Of a stretch of DNA of 64,000 bases, positions 41,925 to 51,800 are shown one piece after another; within the stretch, counting starts at the first letter, position 1; every line of letters starts with the position of its first letter. Position numbers and translations under genes: made by a program. This stretch comes from Zygnema cylindricum (taxonomy: Eukaryota; Streptophyta; Zygnematophyceae; Zygnematales; Zygnemataceae). The notes beneath the pieces were generated by a model that had not been told where the DNA came from, searched no databases, and saw nothing but the letters and a program-made list of their open reading frames with translations. The stretch covers positions 1 to 64,000 of the forward strand of contig JBBHKE010001953.1 in the NCBI GenBank assembly GCA_037447655.1. The letters are read 5' to 3'.

Positions 41925-43593
41925 CGTTATGGGCCCACCCTCTAGGGTACCAATCTTTAATGGAACTGGCTTCATATACTGGGAAAGTATGATGATAGGA
42001 GCTCTATGCGAAAAAAGGTTTTGGGGGATAGTGAGTGGACGATTGGGGCGTCCATCAAGTCTTGGAATTCCTCTAGGGTTTGGAGGAAGCAGATTCACCA
42101 GGAAAGAGGATTCACCTTCAACGGAGGAAACAAAGGAAGGAGAGGTGGTGGACAAAGGAATGGAGAAGGAGGCGACCACACCAATAGCAACTGGTTTAGC
42201 ATTCATGTCACCTATTCCGAGGAACGAGGAGAATGATACTGAAACCTGGGACTTCAACAATATGGCGGCAAAGCACTTCATCCTACGCCATCTCACTCAA
42301 GGACTTGCATGTCCTCATTTGCAGGTAGAAAGAGCATCCGATCTTTGGATGGCTCTCATAGAGATGTACCGAAGTGGTACGATTCAGCAACAACAGTTGG
42401 CTGATCAGAAAGTTAAGGAGTGTGTATACAAAGGGGGAAATATGTTGGATTTTTGCAATGAGCTTGCTACACTCTTCATGGAGCTACACAGTGCGGGAAA
42501 AGATTTTAGTGAAAAAGAAAAGGTTAACTGTTTACTGATGAAGTTACCTGATGAGTTCGTGAACATAGTTTACCGTGTGCAGGACTTGCCTGACTCAAGG
42601 TGGATATGGAACTCAGTGGTAGGGATGATTCTCGTTCAAGAGAATACAATTGAGATCCGAAGGGGAGGAAAGAGTGGCCAAGCCTTGGCAACAGCGACTG
42701 ATTGGAGGAATAGGGATTCCCGAAAACCGGTCGGAAACTATGGGGGTAGGGAGCAGAAAAAACAGGCAGATGAGTTCGAACCAAGGGCTCCCAAAGGTCT
42801 ATGTCATTTTTGTAAGAAACCGGGGCACTATATGGCAGAGTGCACTAAGCTAACCGAGCTTCGGTTAAAGGAGGGGCAGACCGGTGGTAGCTCGAGAGGA
42901 AAGAAAAAGGCCCTTGTCACACAGGTACTTGAGGCTGAATCCGAGGAAGAGGACGATGAGCTTCTTTTGGATGAGGAGTTGGAGGCGAAAAAAGAGGTCG
43001 AAATTCCACGGAGGCAGAAATGTGCTTACGGCGGATTGAAAGGTGAAGCAAGCTGGATTGTAGATTCAGGTGCTTCCATGCACATGTGTAAGGATAGACA
43101 CATGTTCACTAAGATAAGAAAGATTCCCACCGTAGAGATAGAGTACGAGGATGGGAGGATAGTCATCACTACTCTTGTAGGATCGGTAGATCTAAAAGTG
43201 TTAGTAGAAGGAAAGACATCCATATTAACATTCTCCGATGTATTGTTTATTCCGGAGCTGAACAAAAATCTTATCTCTACATCAGTATTAGATGATAAGG
43301 GTTTTTTTACTAGCACTAGGGAAGGAGTCTTTACTGCTAGTTTTGAGGATGATGTCTATTTCATTGCTGAGAAAGGTAGCCATGGGATGTTTAGGCTGAT
43401 CTTAAGTAATGAAAAGAAGAAACTTTACTATGCTGGTGTTCATGATATTATGATGTGGCATAAGAGGCTTGGGCATGTGAATCTAGATAAGTTAAGAGAG
43501 ATGAAAAAGATGGGAGTGGTGGAAGGGATTCAGTTCAGTGAGAGTGATGATATAAGTGATTGTAGTGGATGTGCTCAAGGTAAAGCACACTGA
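41905..43593 (+). CDS. gag-pol: Co4 Gag-protease-integrase zinc frame
   Basis: 562 codons from the ATG in the LTR. MEVSEIHVMGPPS opens Gag. GTGFIYWESMMIGALCEKRF begins the UBN2-like Gag domain (residues about 20-240, with SGTIQQQQLADQKVKECVYK). The zinc knuckle CHFCKKPGHYMAEC is at about 300-313. Protease is WIVDSGASMHMC with D-S-G at about 387-389. LWHK/MWHKRLGHVNLDKL and CSGCAQGKAH form the H-H-C-C zinc region near 518-562. The frame ends at TGA 43591-43593, where Co6 and Co7 have an arginine codon, so this is a single nonsense change. Gag, protease and pol appear to be one frame in this group, without a programmed shift. Confidence 0.9.
   Translation: MEVSEIHVMGPPSRVPIFNGTGFIYWESMMIGALCEKRFWGIVSGRLGRPSSLGIPLGFGGSRFTRKEDSPSTEETKEGEVVDKGMEKEATTPIATGLAFMSPIPRNEENDTETWDFNNMAAKHFILRHLTQGLACPHLQVERASDLWMALIEMYRSGTIQQQQLADQKVKECVYKGGNMLDFCNELATLFMELHSAGKDFSEKEKVNCLLMKLPDEFVNIVYRVQDLPDSRWIWNSVVGMILVQENTIEIRRGGKSGQALATATDWRNRDSRKPVGNYGGREQKKQADEFEPRAPKGLCHFCKKPGHYMAECTKLTELRLKEGQTGGSSRGKKKALVTQVLEAESEEEDDELLLDEELEAKKEVEIPRRQKCAYGGLKGEASWIVDSGASMHMCKDRHMFTKIRKIPTVEIEYEDGRIVITTLVGSVDLKVLVEGKTSILTFSDVLFIPELNKNLISTSVLDDKGFFTSTREGVFTASFEDDVYFIAEKGSHGMFRLILSNEKKKLYYAGVHDIMMWHKRLGHVNLDKLREMKKMGVVEGIQFSESDDISDCSGCAQGKAH
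41926..41939 (+). other. Co4 primer-binding site for half tRNA-iMet
   Basis: GTTATGGGCCCACC, one base after the LTR end. Complement of the initiator tRNA-Met anticodon stem-loop. Translated as V-M-G-P in Gag. Confidence 0.8.
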
Positions 43594-44655
43594 TTACCCT
43601 TTCCTAAAACAGCCACCTATAAGGGAGAAAAACTTCTAGATCTAGTACACACAGATATTTGGGGACCGGCTAGAGTGCCCTCACCGGGGGGGAAGAGATT
43701 TATGATGACTATAACTGATGATTGGTCTCGGTATTCCCGGGTAAATTTTTTGAAAAACAAGTCCGAAGCTGAGGATTGTTTTAGACAATATAAAGCATGG
43801 AGCGAAAAACTCCATGAAACTCCAATCAAGAGAGTAAGGAGTGACAATGGTGGAGAGTATACTTCTAACCAGTTTGAGGATTTTTTGAGGGAAGATGGGG
43901 TTCAACACCAAAAGACAGTTCCAGAAAATCCGGAACAGAATGGGGTAGCTGAAAGGTTAAATAGAACACTAAGTGATAGTGCTAGAAGTATGTTGTCAGA
44001 TAAAAAGATAGGAAAAAGGTTTTGGGCAGAAGCAATGAACTGTGCTAATTACCTCAAGAATAGAGTTCTTGCTTCAGCTATAAAAGATCAAACACCTTAT
44101 GAGAGATGGACAGGCCGGAAACCAGACATATCTCACTTAAAGGTTTTCGGAAGTCAAGTATTCAGTCTAGATACTAATCGATCCAATTGGAAGCTAGATC
44201 CTAAAGGAAAACCGGGATACTTATTAGGATATGATGAAGATGTTAAAGGATATAGAGTTTATGATTTAAAAAGGGAAGATATAATCTTAGTAAAGCATCT
44301 AGTAGTTATGGATGAAGGAAAGTCTGTGGATCCCTTCAAATATACAAAGTCAGTAAAAATCAGATTTGAGTCAGAAAATTCCGATGACTTTGAGCTTCCT
44401 AACTATCCAGGTTTTAGAGAAGATGACATTCTTGCAGGAACAAATCAGACCGAAAAGGACTCGGCTGTGGAAAATCCAGTGACAACTCTACTCGAAGCGG
44501 AAGACGTGGTGGAAATTGATTCGGAATCAAGGGATAGGGGAGAAGCCGAGTTTGTTCGAAAAAATCCACGAGAACCATCTATTCCGGCATCAGATTTTGA
44601 GGGGGGGAGGAGAAGTAGCAAAAGACTGCAAGAAAAACAGGTTAAAACAAGGTAA
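43594..44655 (+). CDS. pol: Co4 integrase
   Basis: The frame continues in phase after the stop. The first integrase aspartate is in VHTDIWGP (about 43650), the second in SDNGGEYTSNQF (about 43840), and the glutamate in NGVAERLNRTL (about 43940), so the D-D-E triad is present. RFWAEAMNCANYLKNRV, TGRKPDISHLKVFGSQVF and GYLLGYDEDVKGYRVYDL follow. The C-terminus ends with the basic linker FEGGRRSSKRLQEKQ. A one- or two-base loss near 44645 (compare Co6 at 59635) throws the frame off before reverse transcriptase. Integrase would join cDNA ends to the target. Confidence 0.9.
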   Translation, partial: LPFPKTATYKGEKLLDLVHTDIWGPARVPSPGGKRFMMTITDDWSRYSRVNFLKNKSEAEDCFRQYKAWSEKLHETPIKRVRSDNGGEYTSNQFEDFLREDGVQHQKTVPENPEQNGVAERLNRTLSDSARSMLSDKKIGKRFWAEAMNCANYLKNRVLASAIKDQTPYERWTGRKPDISHLKVFGSQVFSLDTNRSNWKLDPKGKPGYLLGYDEDVKGYRVYDLKREDIILVKHLVVMDEGKSVDPFKYTKSVKIRFESENSDDFELPNYPGFREDDILAGTNQTEKDSAVENPVTTLLEAEDVVEIDSESRDRGEAEFVRKNPREPSIPASDFEGGRRSSKRLQEKQVKTR

Positions 44656-46257
44656 CTAAACTATCTCATCAAGATGAACCTCAATCTTATAGAGAGGCGA
44701 TGACTTGTCCAGAAAGAAACCGGTGGAAGACACCCATCAATGATGGCTTCAATCATGGCAGCCGATACTTGGGAGCTGGTGGACTGTCCACCTAACCGAA
44801 AACCAATTGGTTGTAAGTGGGTCTTCAAATTAAAACTGAACCCAGATAACACAATCGAACGCTACAAAGCCAGATTAGTGGCAAAGGGATTTACACAAAA
44901 GGAAGGAATTGACTACGAGGAAACCTTTGCCCCGGTGGTCAGATTTCCCTCCGTCCGCATACTTCTCAGTTTAGCAGCGGCGGAAGACATGGAAGCGCAT
45001 CAGATGGACATCAAGACAGCCTTTCTGCATGGAGAATTGGAAGAGGAGATCTTCATGCGACAACCCGAAGGTTTTGTGGAGGAAGGAGAGGAGAGTAAGG
45101 TATGCCGACTGATTAAATCTCTTTATGGTTTGAAACAGGCACCTCGACAATGGAATAAGAAGCTTGATGAGTTTCTTACCGGTCTGGGATATATTCGGAT
45201 CAGCTCAGATCACTCAATCTATGTTTTTGAAGATGAGGAAGGTTTGATATTTATTGCAATTTATGTTGATGATTTGCTTGTATTAAGTAAATCAATGGAA
45301 AAAATTAACAAACTGAAAACCGATCTTAAGGGGAGATTTGAAATGAAGGATATGGGAGAAGCAAGATATATTTTGGGAATTCAAGTAGAGAGAGACCGGA
45401 AAAGGAAAATTATAAAACTGACTCAAAAGGAAGCAATAGGGAACATGCTTGAAAAATTTCAAATGGATAAAGCTAATAGTTGTACAACTCCAATGGAGTT
45501 GAAGAAGGGAAGTGAGGGGAGTGAGGAAGAAGGAGTCATAGTCTTAGACGAGGAATTATCTCCTGATGAACAGAAGTTCATGCAGACTATTCCTTACAGG
45601 CAAGTAGTGGGAAGTCTAATCTATTTTATGAATTGCACCCGGCCGGATTTAGCTGCAGCTGTAGGAGTGCTGAGTAGAAGTCTAAATGCTCCCACTAAAA
45701 GGGATTGGGAGGCAGCTAAGAGAGTCCTTAGATATTTGGTAGGAACTAGAGATCTATGGTTGCATTTGGGTGGGGAGAATACTGACATCACTACTTGGAG
45801 TGATGCCAGTTATGGTGATGCTCCGATGAGGAGATGTACTTCTGGATATGTATTATATGTGGGTGATGGGGCTTGCTGTTGGAGTAGCAAACAGCAAAAG
45901 GTTATTGCTCAGTCCACCATGGAGGCTGAGTATATGGCCTCTTTCTCTGCTGTAAAAGAATTGATGTGGGTCAAGTCTTTGCTTGGTGAGCTTGGTCAGC
46001 TTAAGAGTGGTGTGCAAAAAATATTTTGTGATAATCAGGCAGCAATCGCTATTTCTGCCAATCCTAAACACCATTTTAAAGCCAAACACATGGACATCAG
46101 ACTCAGCTTTGTTAGAGAGAAAGTAGAAAACAAAATAATCAGTTTAGAGTACAGACTAGATAGTGAGATGGTAGCAGATATGATGACCAAACCTGTGCCT
46201 TCCCCTAAGCTAATTTTTTGCAGGGAGAAGTGTGGTCTGAAATTAAAGATTGACTAG
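44656..46257 (+). CDS. pol: Co4 reverse transcriptase-RNase H
   Basis: Open for 505 codons from 44740. [70 protein letters not shown] and catalytic YVDDLLVLSK (residue 175 onward, 45262) make a complete copia reverse transcriptase. RNase H follows with WSDASYGDAP, TMEAEYMA, FCDNQAAIAISANPKHHFKA and MVADMMTKPVPSPKLIF. All expected catalytic residues are present. The stretch 44656-44739 belongs to the linker but is out of phase. The TAG stop adjoins the purine tract. Confidence 0.9.
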
Positions 46258-46270
46258 AAAATAAGGGGAG
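46258..46270 (+). other. Co4 polypurine tract
   Basis: AAAATAAGGGGAG immediately before the 3' LTR; expected primer site for plus-strand cDNA. Confidence 0.8.
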
Positions 46271-47311
46271 TGTAGAAACTAATGGATTTATTTAGTATTT
46301 TCTAGGTCTAAATAGAAATAGAAAGAAGCCGAGGCAATCTACCTCTAACTTCTCTCTCCAACTCTCAAACTTGTCGCAGTCACTGAGACATTGGAGAGGA
46401 AGCTAGAGCCATGGCTACCTTGGCTATCCTAAGGTTTATGGGAATTTTATTTTAGGTTTTATTTATTTATCTAAAAGATATGTGCCGGCGGCAGGATTTG
46501 ATCACTGTACCTACCGGCCGGCAGATAGGAGTAGCCGGTAGCCTTAGCCGTTAAGTCTAGGATTAGTGTTAGGTACTATATAGTTTGATAATGATTTAAA
46601 GATGTATACGTACGATAAATTCATTTAACTGTTACGGATTACGGGATACATAGATCCGTTACGGATGACGGTACGGATTACGAATCAATACCGCGCATTT
46701 GTTTCGGAAGTGAAATAAATACCGCGCATGTATTTATTACGGCTACGATTAAATCTGAATTTAATCGGACGGCCGGAATTAGCGCCGAGATCGCGGAGGA
46801 AGATTTCGGCGGTTTGTGGCCATCGCCACATCGGATGACGCGTGGTGAAATTCTGTTGGATTGTAGAATCTCTGGAGATTATGGCACCGAATCCGGATTT
46901 GACATGTGTCGACATTTTGGCCATGTCGTACAATGTCCGTACATAAAGTACACCGGCGGCTGTACTTTTGCGTACGGAACTCAATTCTGATTGGTTCCGT
47001 ACATCAGTAGATAGAGTCTGTGAGAGAGATAAGACTTAGAAAAATTAGAAGATAGGACCCTCTCTCCCAGAGAGCTTCTGTACAAAAGGTCAACTTTGAC
47101 CCTCCATAACTTACTGCTCAGGGGAGCAAATTCAGAGATTCTTTTTGCTACTGACTCAGGGGAGTCTTGCCTTCACAGGGGTGCAGGTTGTCAGGGTTTT
47201 TGTCTGCCAGGGTGGCAGTTATTTTTGCTTAAACACAAAGGGGTCAAGATTATCCTAGAGGCTTCTTGGAAGCTGTCCACTCTGAGGACTTATGGAGGTC
47301 TCAGAGTTACA
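46271..47311 (+). repeat. Co4 3' LTR (A type)
   Basis: 1,041 bp, TGTAGAAACTAATGG to GTCTCAGAGTTACA. About 1.5 percent different from the 5' LTR by eye. tRNA-like module antisense at 46488-46560. Confidence 0.9.
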
Positions 47312-47587
47312 TACTAGTGATGGACGATAGGTACTAGGATCAAATCTTGGGTCTGTTAAGCCTTTTTGGTAAATCTACCAAAATCTTGTTGCCTGTCTCT
47401 TTAGATAACTTGTCTCTCTGGATAGCTTAGGCAGCCATGGCTCTAACTCCCTTTTCAACCTTTAGTGACTACGGCAAGTGTGGGGGCTTGGGAGAGGAGT
47501 TGGAGGCAAACTGCCTCTTCTTCTTTTCTCCCTTTTATTTTACAAGTTAAACCTAGAAAATATCATAAGAAAACATTAATTTCTACA
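47312..47587 (-). repeat. Co1 5' LTR, second part
   Basis: Continues the Co1 LTR (GGTACTAGGATCAAATCTTG onward, matching 25005 onward) and ends TTAATTTCTACA at 47587, the minus-strand LTR start TGTAGAAATTAA. Gy1 coding sequence follows directly. Confidence 0.85.
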
Positions 47588-48190
47588 TTATGAATAGGCA
47601 GAATATCTTTAGGGGAAATCAAAGGGGGGGACAAAGTGTTAGTGCAGTAAACAAATTTATCTATCGAGGGGGAGACATTAAGAGTCCTAAACCGAGCACT
47701 AATGCTCAAAAACCTATTCTTTCTATACCCACATGCACTATCTGGCAAAAAAGAGGTCATAGAGAATTTGAGTGTGCATAATTGAAAAAGATTAACTATT
47801 ATAACTGTGGAGAGGAGGGACATTTCAATAGAGAGTGCGCAAAACCCAAAAAGAAAGTCACTTGTTTCAAATGTCGAGGTCCAGATCATTAGGCTAAAGA
47901 CTGTACAGATAAAGGTTCTCTCAAAATAGTTGATGGAGGTGGGAAACAGAAAAGACTAGGTAAAGGTCCTCAATTTAGTCAACCTAATCCAAGTGTTAAG
48001 GAGTTAACTCTGGAGGGCAAGTTAATGATTAGAAAAGCTGTGATAGCAGAATTTGTTATGATTCTGACTAGATTGCATAGTTTGAAAAACCATTCTGTTG
48101 AAGTTTTAAAAAACATGCCTATGTTAAGTCAGTTAAGTAACGATAACACCAGACACAGTTTGATCAGATTCGAGTCTTTAGTGGAAAGAT
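47588..48190 (+). pseudogene. gag: Gy1 Gag C-terminus with zinc knuckles
   Basis: Three knuckle-like motifs in a row. CTIWQKRGHREFEC (second cysteine is W) is near 47731, YNCGEEGHFNREC (first cysteine is Y) near 47800, and CFKCRGPDH-x-AKDC near 47865 with a stop at the x. Only the third keeps C-C-H-C. Three knuckles in tandem suit a Ty3/gypsy Gag. The frame is a direct continuation of 24221 once the nested block is removed. Confidence 0.75.
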
Positions 48191-48798
48191 AACCATTAAA
48201 AGTAATGGTTGATTCAAGTGCCACACGTAATTTAATCTCACATAAGTTCTTAGAGGAAAACAAAATTCCTACTGTCATTAGCGAAAAGCCTTTACATGTT
48301 CAAGTGGCAAAGGGTAATAAGTCCACATTAGACTTATAAACTAACATAATAGAAGTTGATACCCAAGGTCATAAAATAAAAATTGTGTGTGAAATAATGA
48401 ATTTGGGGAGTGAAGAGCTAATAATGGGAAAGCTTTGGTTAATAGAACATAATCCTCAAATCAATTTGGAAACTAACACATTAAAAGTGAAGTCTGAAAA
48501 TGGTTGGATGGTTTTGCAAGCATTACCTTTAAAGAGAATTCATAGGAATCATATAAATAATATACACAAATTGGGAATAGAAGGTTTAATTCCCACTAAG
48601 CAATTTAAAAAGCACCTAAAAGATAAAATAAATCATGCTTTCTTGTTATTAGCATCTGAGGCAGTTATTGATGAAAGGGGGGGAGAACACACTAATATCA
48701 ATGTCATTCTTAAATCAGATACCACTAAAAATCATGAAATGCTAAAACCTGATTTTGTAACGGACATTAATATACCTAATGCTGCCGTTAAATTTTGA
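48191..48798 (+). pseudogene. pol: Gy1 aspartic protease and linker
   Basis: MVDSSATRNLISHKFLEENK (48205-48264) is the active-site strand of a gypsy retropepsin, usually DSGAT, with glycine replaced by serine here. After a stop near 48340, the frame 48385-48798 gives IMNLGSEELIMGKLWLIEHN, corresponding to the DVILGMDWL region. A 137-codon tail leads towards reverse transcriptase. The protease would cut Gag-Pol; this copy is dead. Confidence 0.75.
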
Positions 48799-49354
48799 TT
48801 TTTGAATTTCGAGAAGTTTTCCCAATTGATTAACCCTCGAAAGGTCACCTTCCCGAGATGTGGAACATGTTATTAACTAGGAACTTGGATGTAATCCTCG
48901 TGTCACAAGAACTTATGAGCACAGCTTCTTTGAGTAGGAGGAGTTAAAGAAACAAGTCAAGGAGCTTTTGGAGAAAGGACATATTCAGCCAAGCAAATCA
49001 CCGTATGAAGCACCAGTCCTCTTCGTCAAAAAAGAGGATAGAGCATTGAGAATGTGTGTTGACTATCGTAGTTTGAACAAGATTACGGTGAAAGATAAGT
49101 ATCCGCTACCATTAATATCAAATTTGATAGATAGTTTGAAAGGTGCTAAAGTGTTTTCGTTAATTGATATGCGTATTGGCTTCAATCAGGTGACAATTAG
49201 AACAGAGGATGTTGATAAAACTACTTTTAGAACTAAGGTTGGTCATTTGAATGGATAGTGATGCCATTTGGCTTAACGAATGCAGCGCCCACTTACCAAA
49301 GATTAATGAACCAAACCTTTTCAAATTATAAAGATGAGTTTGTTCAAGTGTTTA
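48799..49354 (+). pseudogene. pol: Gy1 reverse transcriptase (5' half)
   Basis: 48968-49257 reads [39 protein letters not shown] and [20 protein letters not shown], the classical Ty3/gypsy reverse transcriptase start (canonical DLRSGYHQ is DMRIGFNQ here). A stop separates it from MPFGLTNAAPTYQRLMNQTF (49258 onward). The frame is cut after DEFVQVF at 49354 by the LTR of Co5, just before the YVDD-type active site. Confidence 0.85.
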
Positions 49355-50268
49355 TGCGGTTTTTGAAAACATTTAGTCCTTTCTATATCTCGTTGATATG
49401 GTGCCATGATGCGCTTAGTCTGACATCGCAGCTGCGCTGCTTTAATATCACAGCTGCGCAGGCCCATCATAGCAGCGTAGCAGCTTGTGTAAGAAAGATG
49501 TTCCGGACTTAGTCATTTTGTGTGCATGATGAATTGTCGTAGACAAGATTTAGTGTTGTATGTAACTCCAAAGGGAGTACACTAACTCAGTGCACTTCTA
49601 GCACACGTGTTGGTCCATGAGGAAATCAAGATTGGTTGTTTCGGATGAAGAAGTACAGTTTCAGTTGGGGACCTGATTTACATGTGGAGGTTCATCTTCG
49701 GTGAGAAAAGAATGCACGGACGGCGGACATAGTACGTCGTCATTTTGGAACAGAAATATTGACTGCGCCGTTATTTCAACAGACGAACTTTGACCGTGTA
49801 CTATTTCATTTTTGCAACTGTCTGTTCTTAGGTTAATGTAAATATTTGTGTACGGTTGACAGCGGGGTTTTTGGTTTTGGTAAAATTAGTGTACCGATCG
49901 ACCACTGTAATTGTGGTACAACGTGATCAGTTGTAGGCTCACTTGTATATGTAGGACTTAGATTATTTTGTAATGCATGATTCCTTGTATGGAAAAATGC
50001 GAAGCAGTTTTTGGTGTCTTTTGAATTACAAGATCATTGTGATGTTTGGGCATAACCTTATGAAGTTCCGCATGTGGTTTTTTTGTTGGATATTCTATAT
50101 TGTGGAAAATTTGCAGGCCTAGGGTATGTTTGGTTTGCTTGGGGCTTCATTGTGAAGTTGGTCTTTTGTGGGATTTTGTGAGAGTTTCCTCTATGTGTAA
50201 TTGATTATTATGGCAACTGCCGGTGCTTCGTCTTCTTCTTCAGGGGCACCAGTTGTCTCAAATCAACA
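49355..50268 (+). repeat. Co5 5' LTR (D type)
   Basis: Start TGCGGTTTTTGAAAACATTTAG resembles the Co3 LTR start. The end is TCTCAAATCAACA. It has GCAGCTGCG-type repeats at 49428-49490 as in Co3. The left boundary is inferred from where Gy1 coding stops. The Gag ATG at 50210 lies inside. 914 bp. Confidence 0.65.
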
Positions 50269-50811
50269 GGTCACGGGCCCTCTCTCACGCGTCCCGGTGT
50301 TTAATGGGCAAAAGTATTTGTACTGGTCGGATTTAACTAAATCTTACCTTAAGCAAGTGAATTTATATGATGTGGTTTTCATGAGAATCTAGAGGAGAAG
50401 GAGATTCCTCGAAAACATAAGTGTACCCTTAGAGCCATTCGGGAGGCTTCATAGGAAGGATGGATCATCGACTCGAGTGCATCCATGAATATGTGTCGTG
50501 ACCGACATCTCTTTACCAAGCTAAGAAAGATCCCTACTATAGAAATAGAGTATGGGGATGGGAGAGTAGTTACCACAGATCTAGTGGGTTCAATAGATTT
50601 GAAAGTCTTAGTGGAGGGTAAGACTTCTATACTCACCTTCTCAGATGTACTCTACATACCTCAGCTGAGTAAGAATCTTGTCTCTACTTTTGTATTAGAT
50701 GATAAGCAATTTGATACCTTCACTAGAAAGGGAGTCTTACAGCTATGTATGGGGATGAAGTCTACTTCACAGCAGATAAGGGTAGCCAAGGAATGTTTAG
50801 GCTTGACCTGA
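50210..50811 (+). pseudogene. gag-pol: Co5 Gag stub joined to protease
   Basis: MATAGASSSSSGAPVVSNQQ is LTR-encoded. VTGPLSRVPVFNGQKYLYWS is the Gag start, with a decayed primer site (GGTCACGGGCCCTC at 50269). After about 60 codons the frame jumps to IPRKHKCTL-like and WIIDSSASMNMCRDRHLF. Gag's core and zinc knuckle are thus deleted, and the protease triad reads D-S-S. SIDLKVLVEGKTSILTFSDV and LYIPQLSKNLVSTFVLDDKQ complete the protease. Confidence 0.75.
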
Positions 50812-51800
50812 GTAATAAAAAGAAGAGTGCTTACTATGTTGGTGTTCCAAACTTGATGATTTGGCACAAGCGTTTGGGACATGTGCATTTTGATAGGCTG
50901 AAGGAAATGAAGAGGCTTGGTTTAGTAGAAGGCATTCAGTTTGGGGATAATGAAATGGTGGATGGTTGTAGTGGTTGTGCCCAAGGTAAGGCTTACAAAC
51001 TTCCCCTTCCCATAACTGCCACATATAGAGGTGGGAAAGTACTAAATCTGCTCCACACATATATCTGGGGACAAACAAAAGTACCCTTAGTAGGAGGTAA
51101 GAGGTTTATGATGACAATCACTGATTACTAGTCTAGATACTCTAGAGTCTACTTTTTGAAAACAAAGTTTGAAACACCAACTTACTTCAAAGAATATAAA
51201 ACTTGGAGTGAGAAGTTACATGGAACCCCCATTAAGAGAATAAGGAGTGATAATAGGGGAAAATATACCTCTATCCAGTTTGAGGAATACATGTGGGATG
51301 AGGGAGTGTAGCATCAAAAAGTTGTACCGTTTAATTTAGAACAAAATGGGGTGGCTGAGAGGTTGAAGTGGACTATAGGAGATGGCATATGTAGTGTGTA
51401 AGCTGACTAGAAGATAGGAAAAAGGTTTTGGGTCGAAGCCATGAACTGTGCTAACTACATTAAGAATAGAGTCCTTACCTCAGTCGTGAAAAGAATGACA
51501 CCTTATGAAAGATGGGTTGGAAGGAAACCATATATTTCTCACTTGAAAGTATTCGGTACTCAAGTTTACAATCTTGACACGGATAGGAAAAACTGGAAAC
51601 TAGATGCTAAAGGGAAACCATAATATTTTGTGGGATATGATGAGGATGTCAAAGGATATACAATCTTTGACTTAGCTAAACAAGATATCATTATGCTAAA
51701 GCACCTAGTTGTTATGGATGAAGGTAAATCATGTGATCCCTTCAAATATACCAAGTAGATAAGAATTAGTTTTGAGTCTGAGGGTAAGGAGGACTCGGAT
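50745..51800 (+). pseudogene. pol: Co5 integrase
   Basis: IWHKRLGHVHFDRLKEMKRL and DGCSGCAQGKAYKLPLP give the H-H-C-C zinc region. LLHTYIWGQ has tyrosine for the first catalytic aspartate, and RSDNRGKYTSIQF keeps the second. The glutamate region reads EQNGVAERLKWT. Stops at 51129, 51309, 51400, 51409 and later break it. AMNCANYIKNRVLTS and KVFGTQVYNLDTDRKNWKLD are well kept. Confidence 0.8.

Larger units (their letters stand above)
40883..47311 (+). mobile_element. Ty1/copia element Co4, best preserved
   Basis: 6.4-kb plus-strand element with two A-type LTRs (40883-41924, 46271-47311) differing at about 15 sites by eye, primer site, purine tract and all pol domains. The polyprotein is broken by one stop (43591) and two frame changes (near 44650 and 44735). 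No 5-bp target duplication: GGTAC on the left, TACTA on the right. Instead a diverged 22-23 bp phrase (TACT...GGACGGTAGGTAC / TACT...GGACGATAGGTAC) occurs on both sides. Confidence 0.9.
24222..47587 (-). mobile_element. Ty1/copia element Co1, split by Co2 (with Co3) and Co4
   Basis: Minus-strand copia in three pieces: 24222-27286, 37816-40882 and 47312-47587. The order on the minus strand is LTR, primer site, gag, protease, integrase, reverse transcriptase, RNase H, LTR. The flanking 5 bp are TTGTG (24217-24221) and TTATG (47588-47592), one mismatch, which supports a target duplication in Gy1. All frames are broken. The protease triad is mutated. It is older than Co2, Co3 and Co4, which lie inside it. 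Confidence 0.85.
22549..49354 (+). mobile_element. Ty3/gypsy element Gy1, split by nested copia elements
   Basis: Internal region of a Ty3/gypsy element read on the plus strand. It has a tRNA-Met-type primer site (22551), leader, gag (to 24221), a 23-kb block of nested copia elements, then zinc knuckles, protease and reverse transcriptase (47588-49354). The halves join in register: the sequence before 24221 (GCAGGTCTTGTG) and after 47592 (AATAGGCAGAAT) would continue one gag frame. The element is cut a second time at 49354. RNase H, integrase and the 3' LTR are not in the window. Many stops; dead. Confidence 0.8.
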
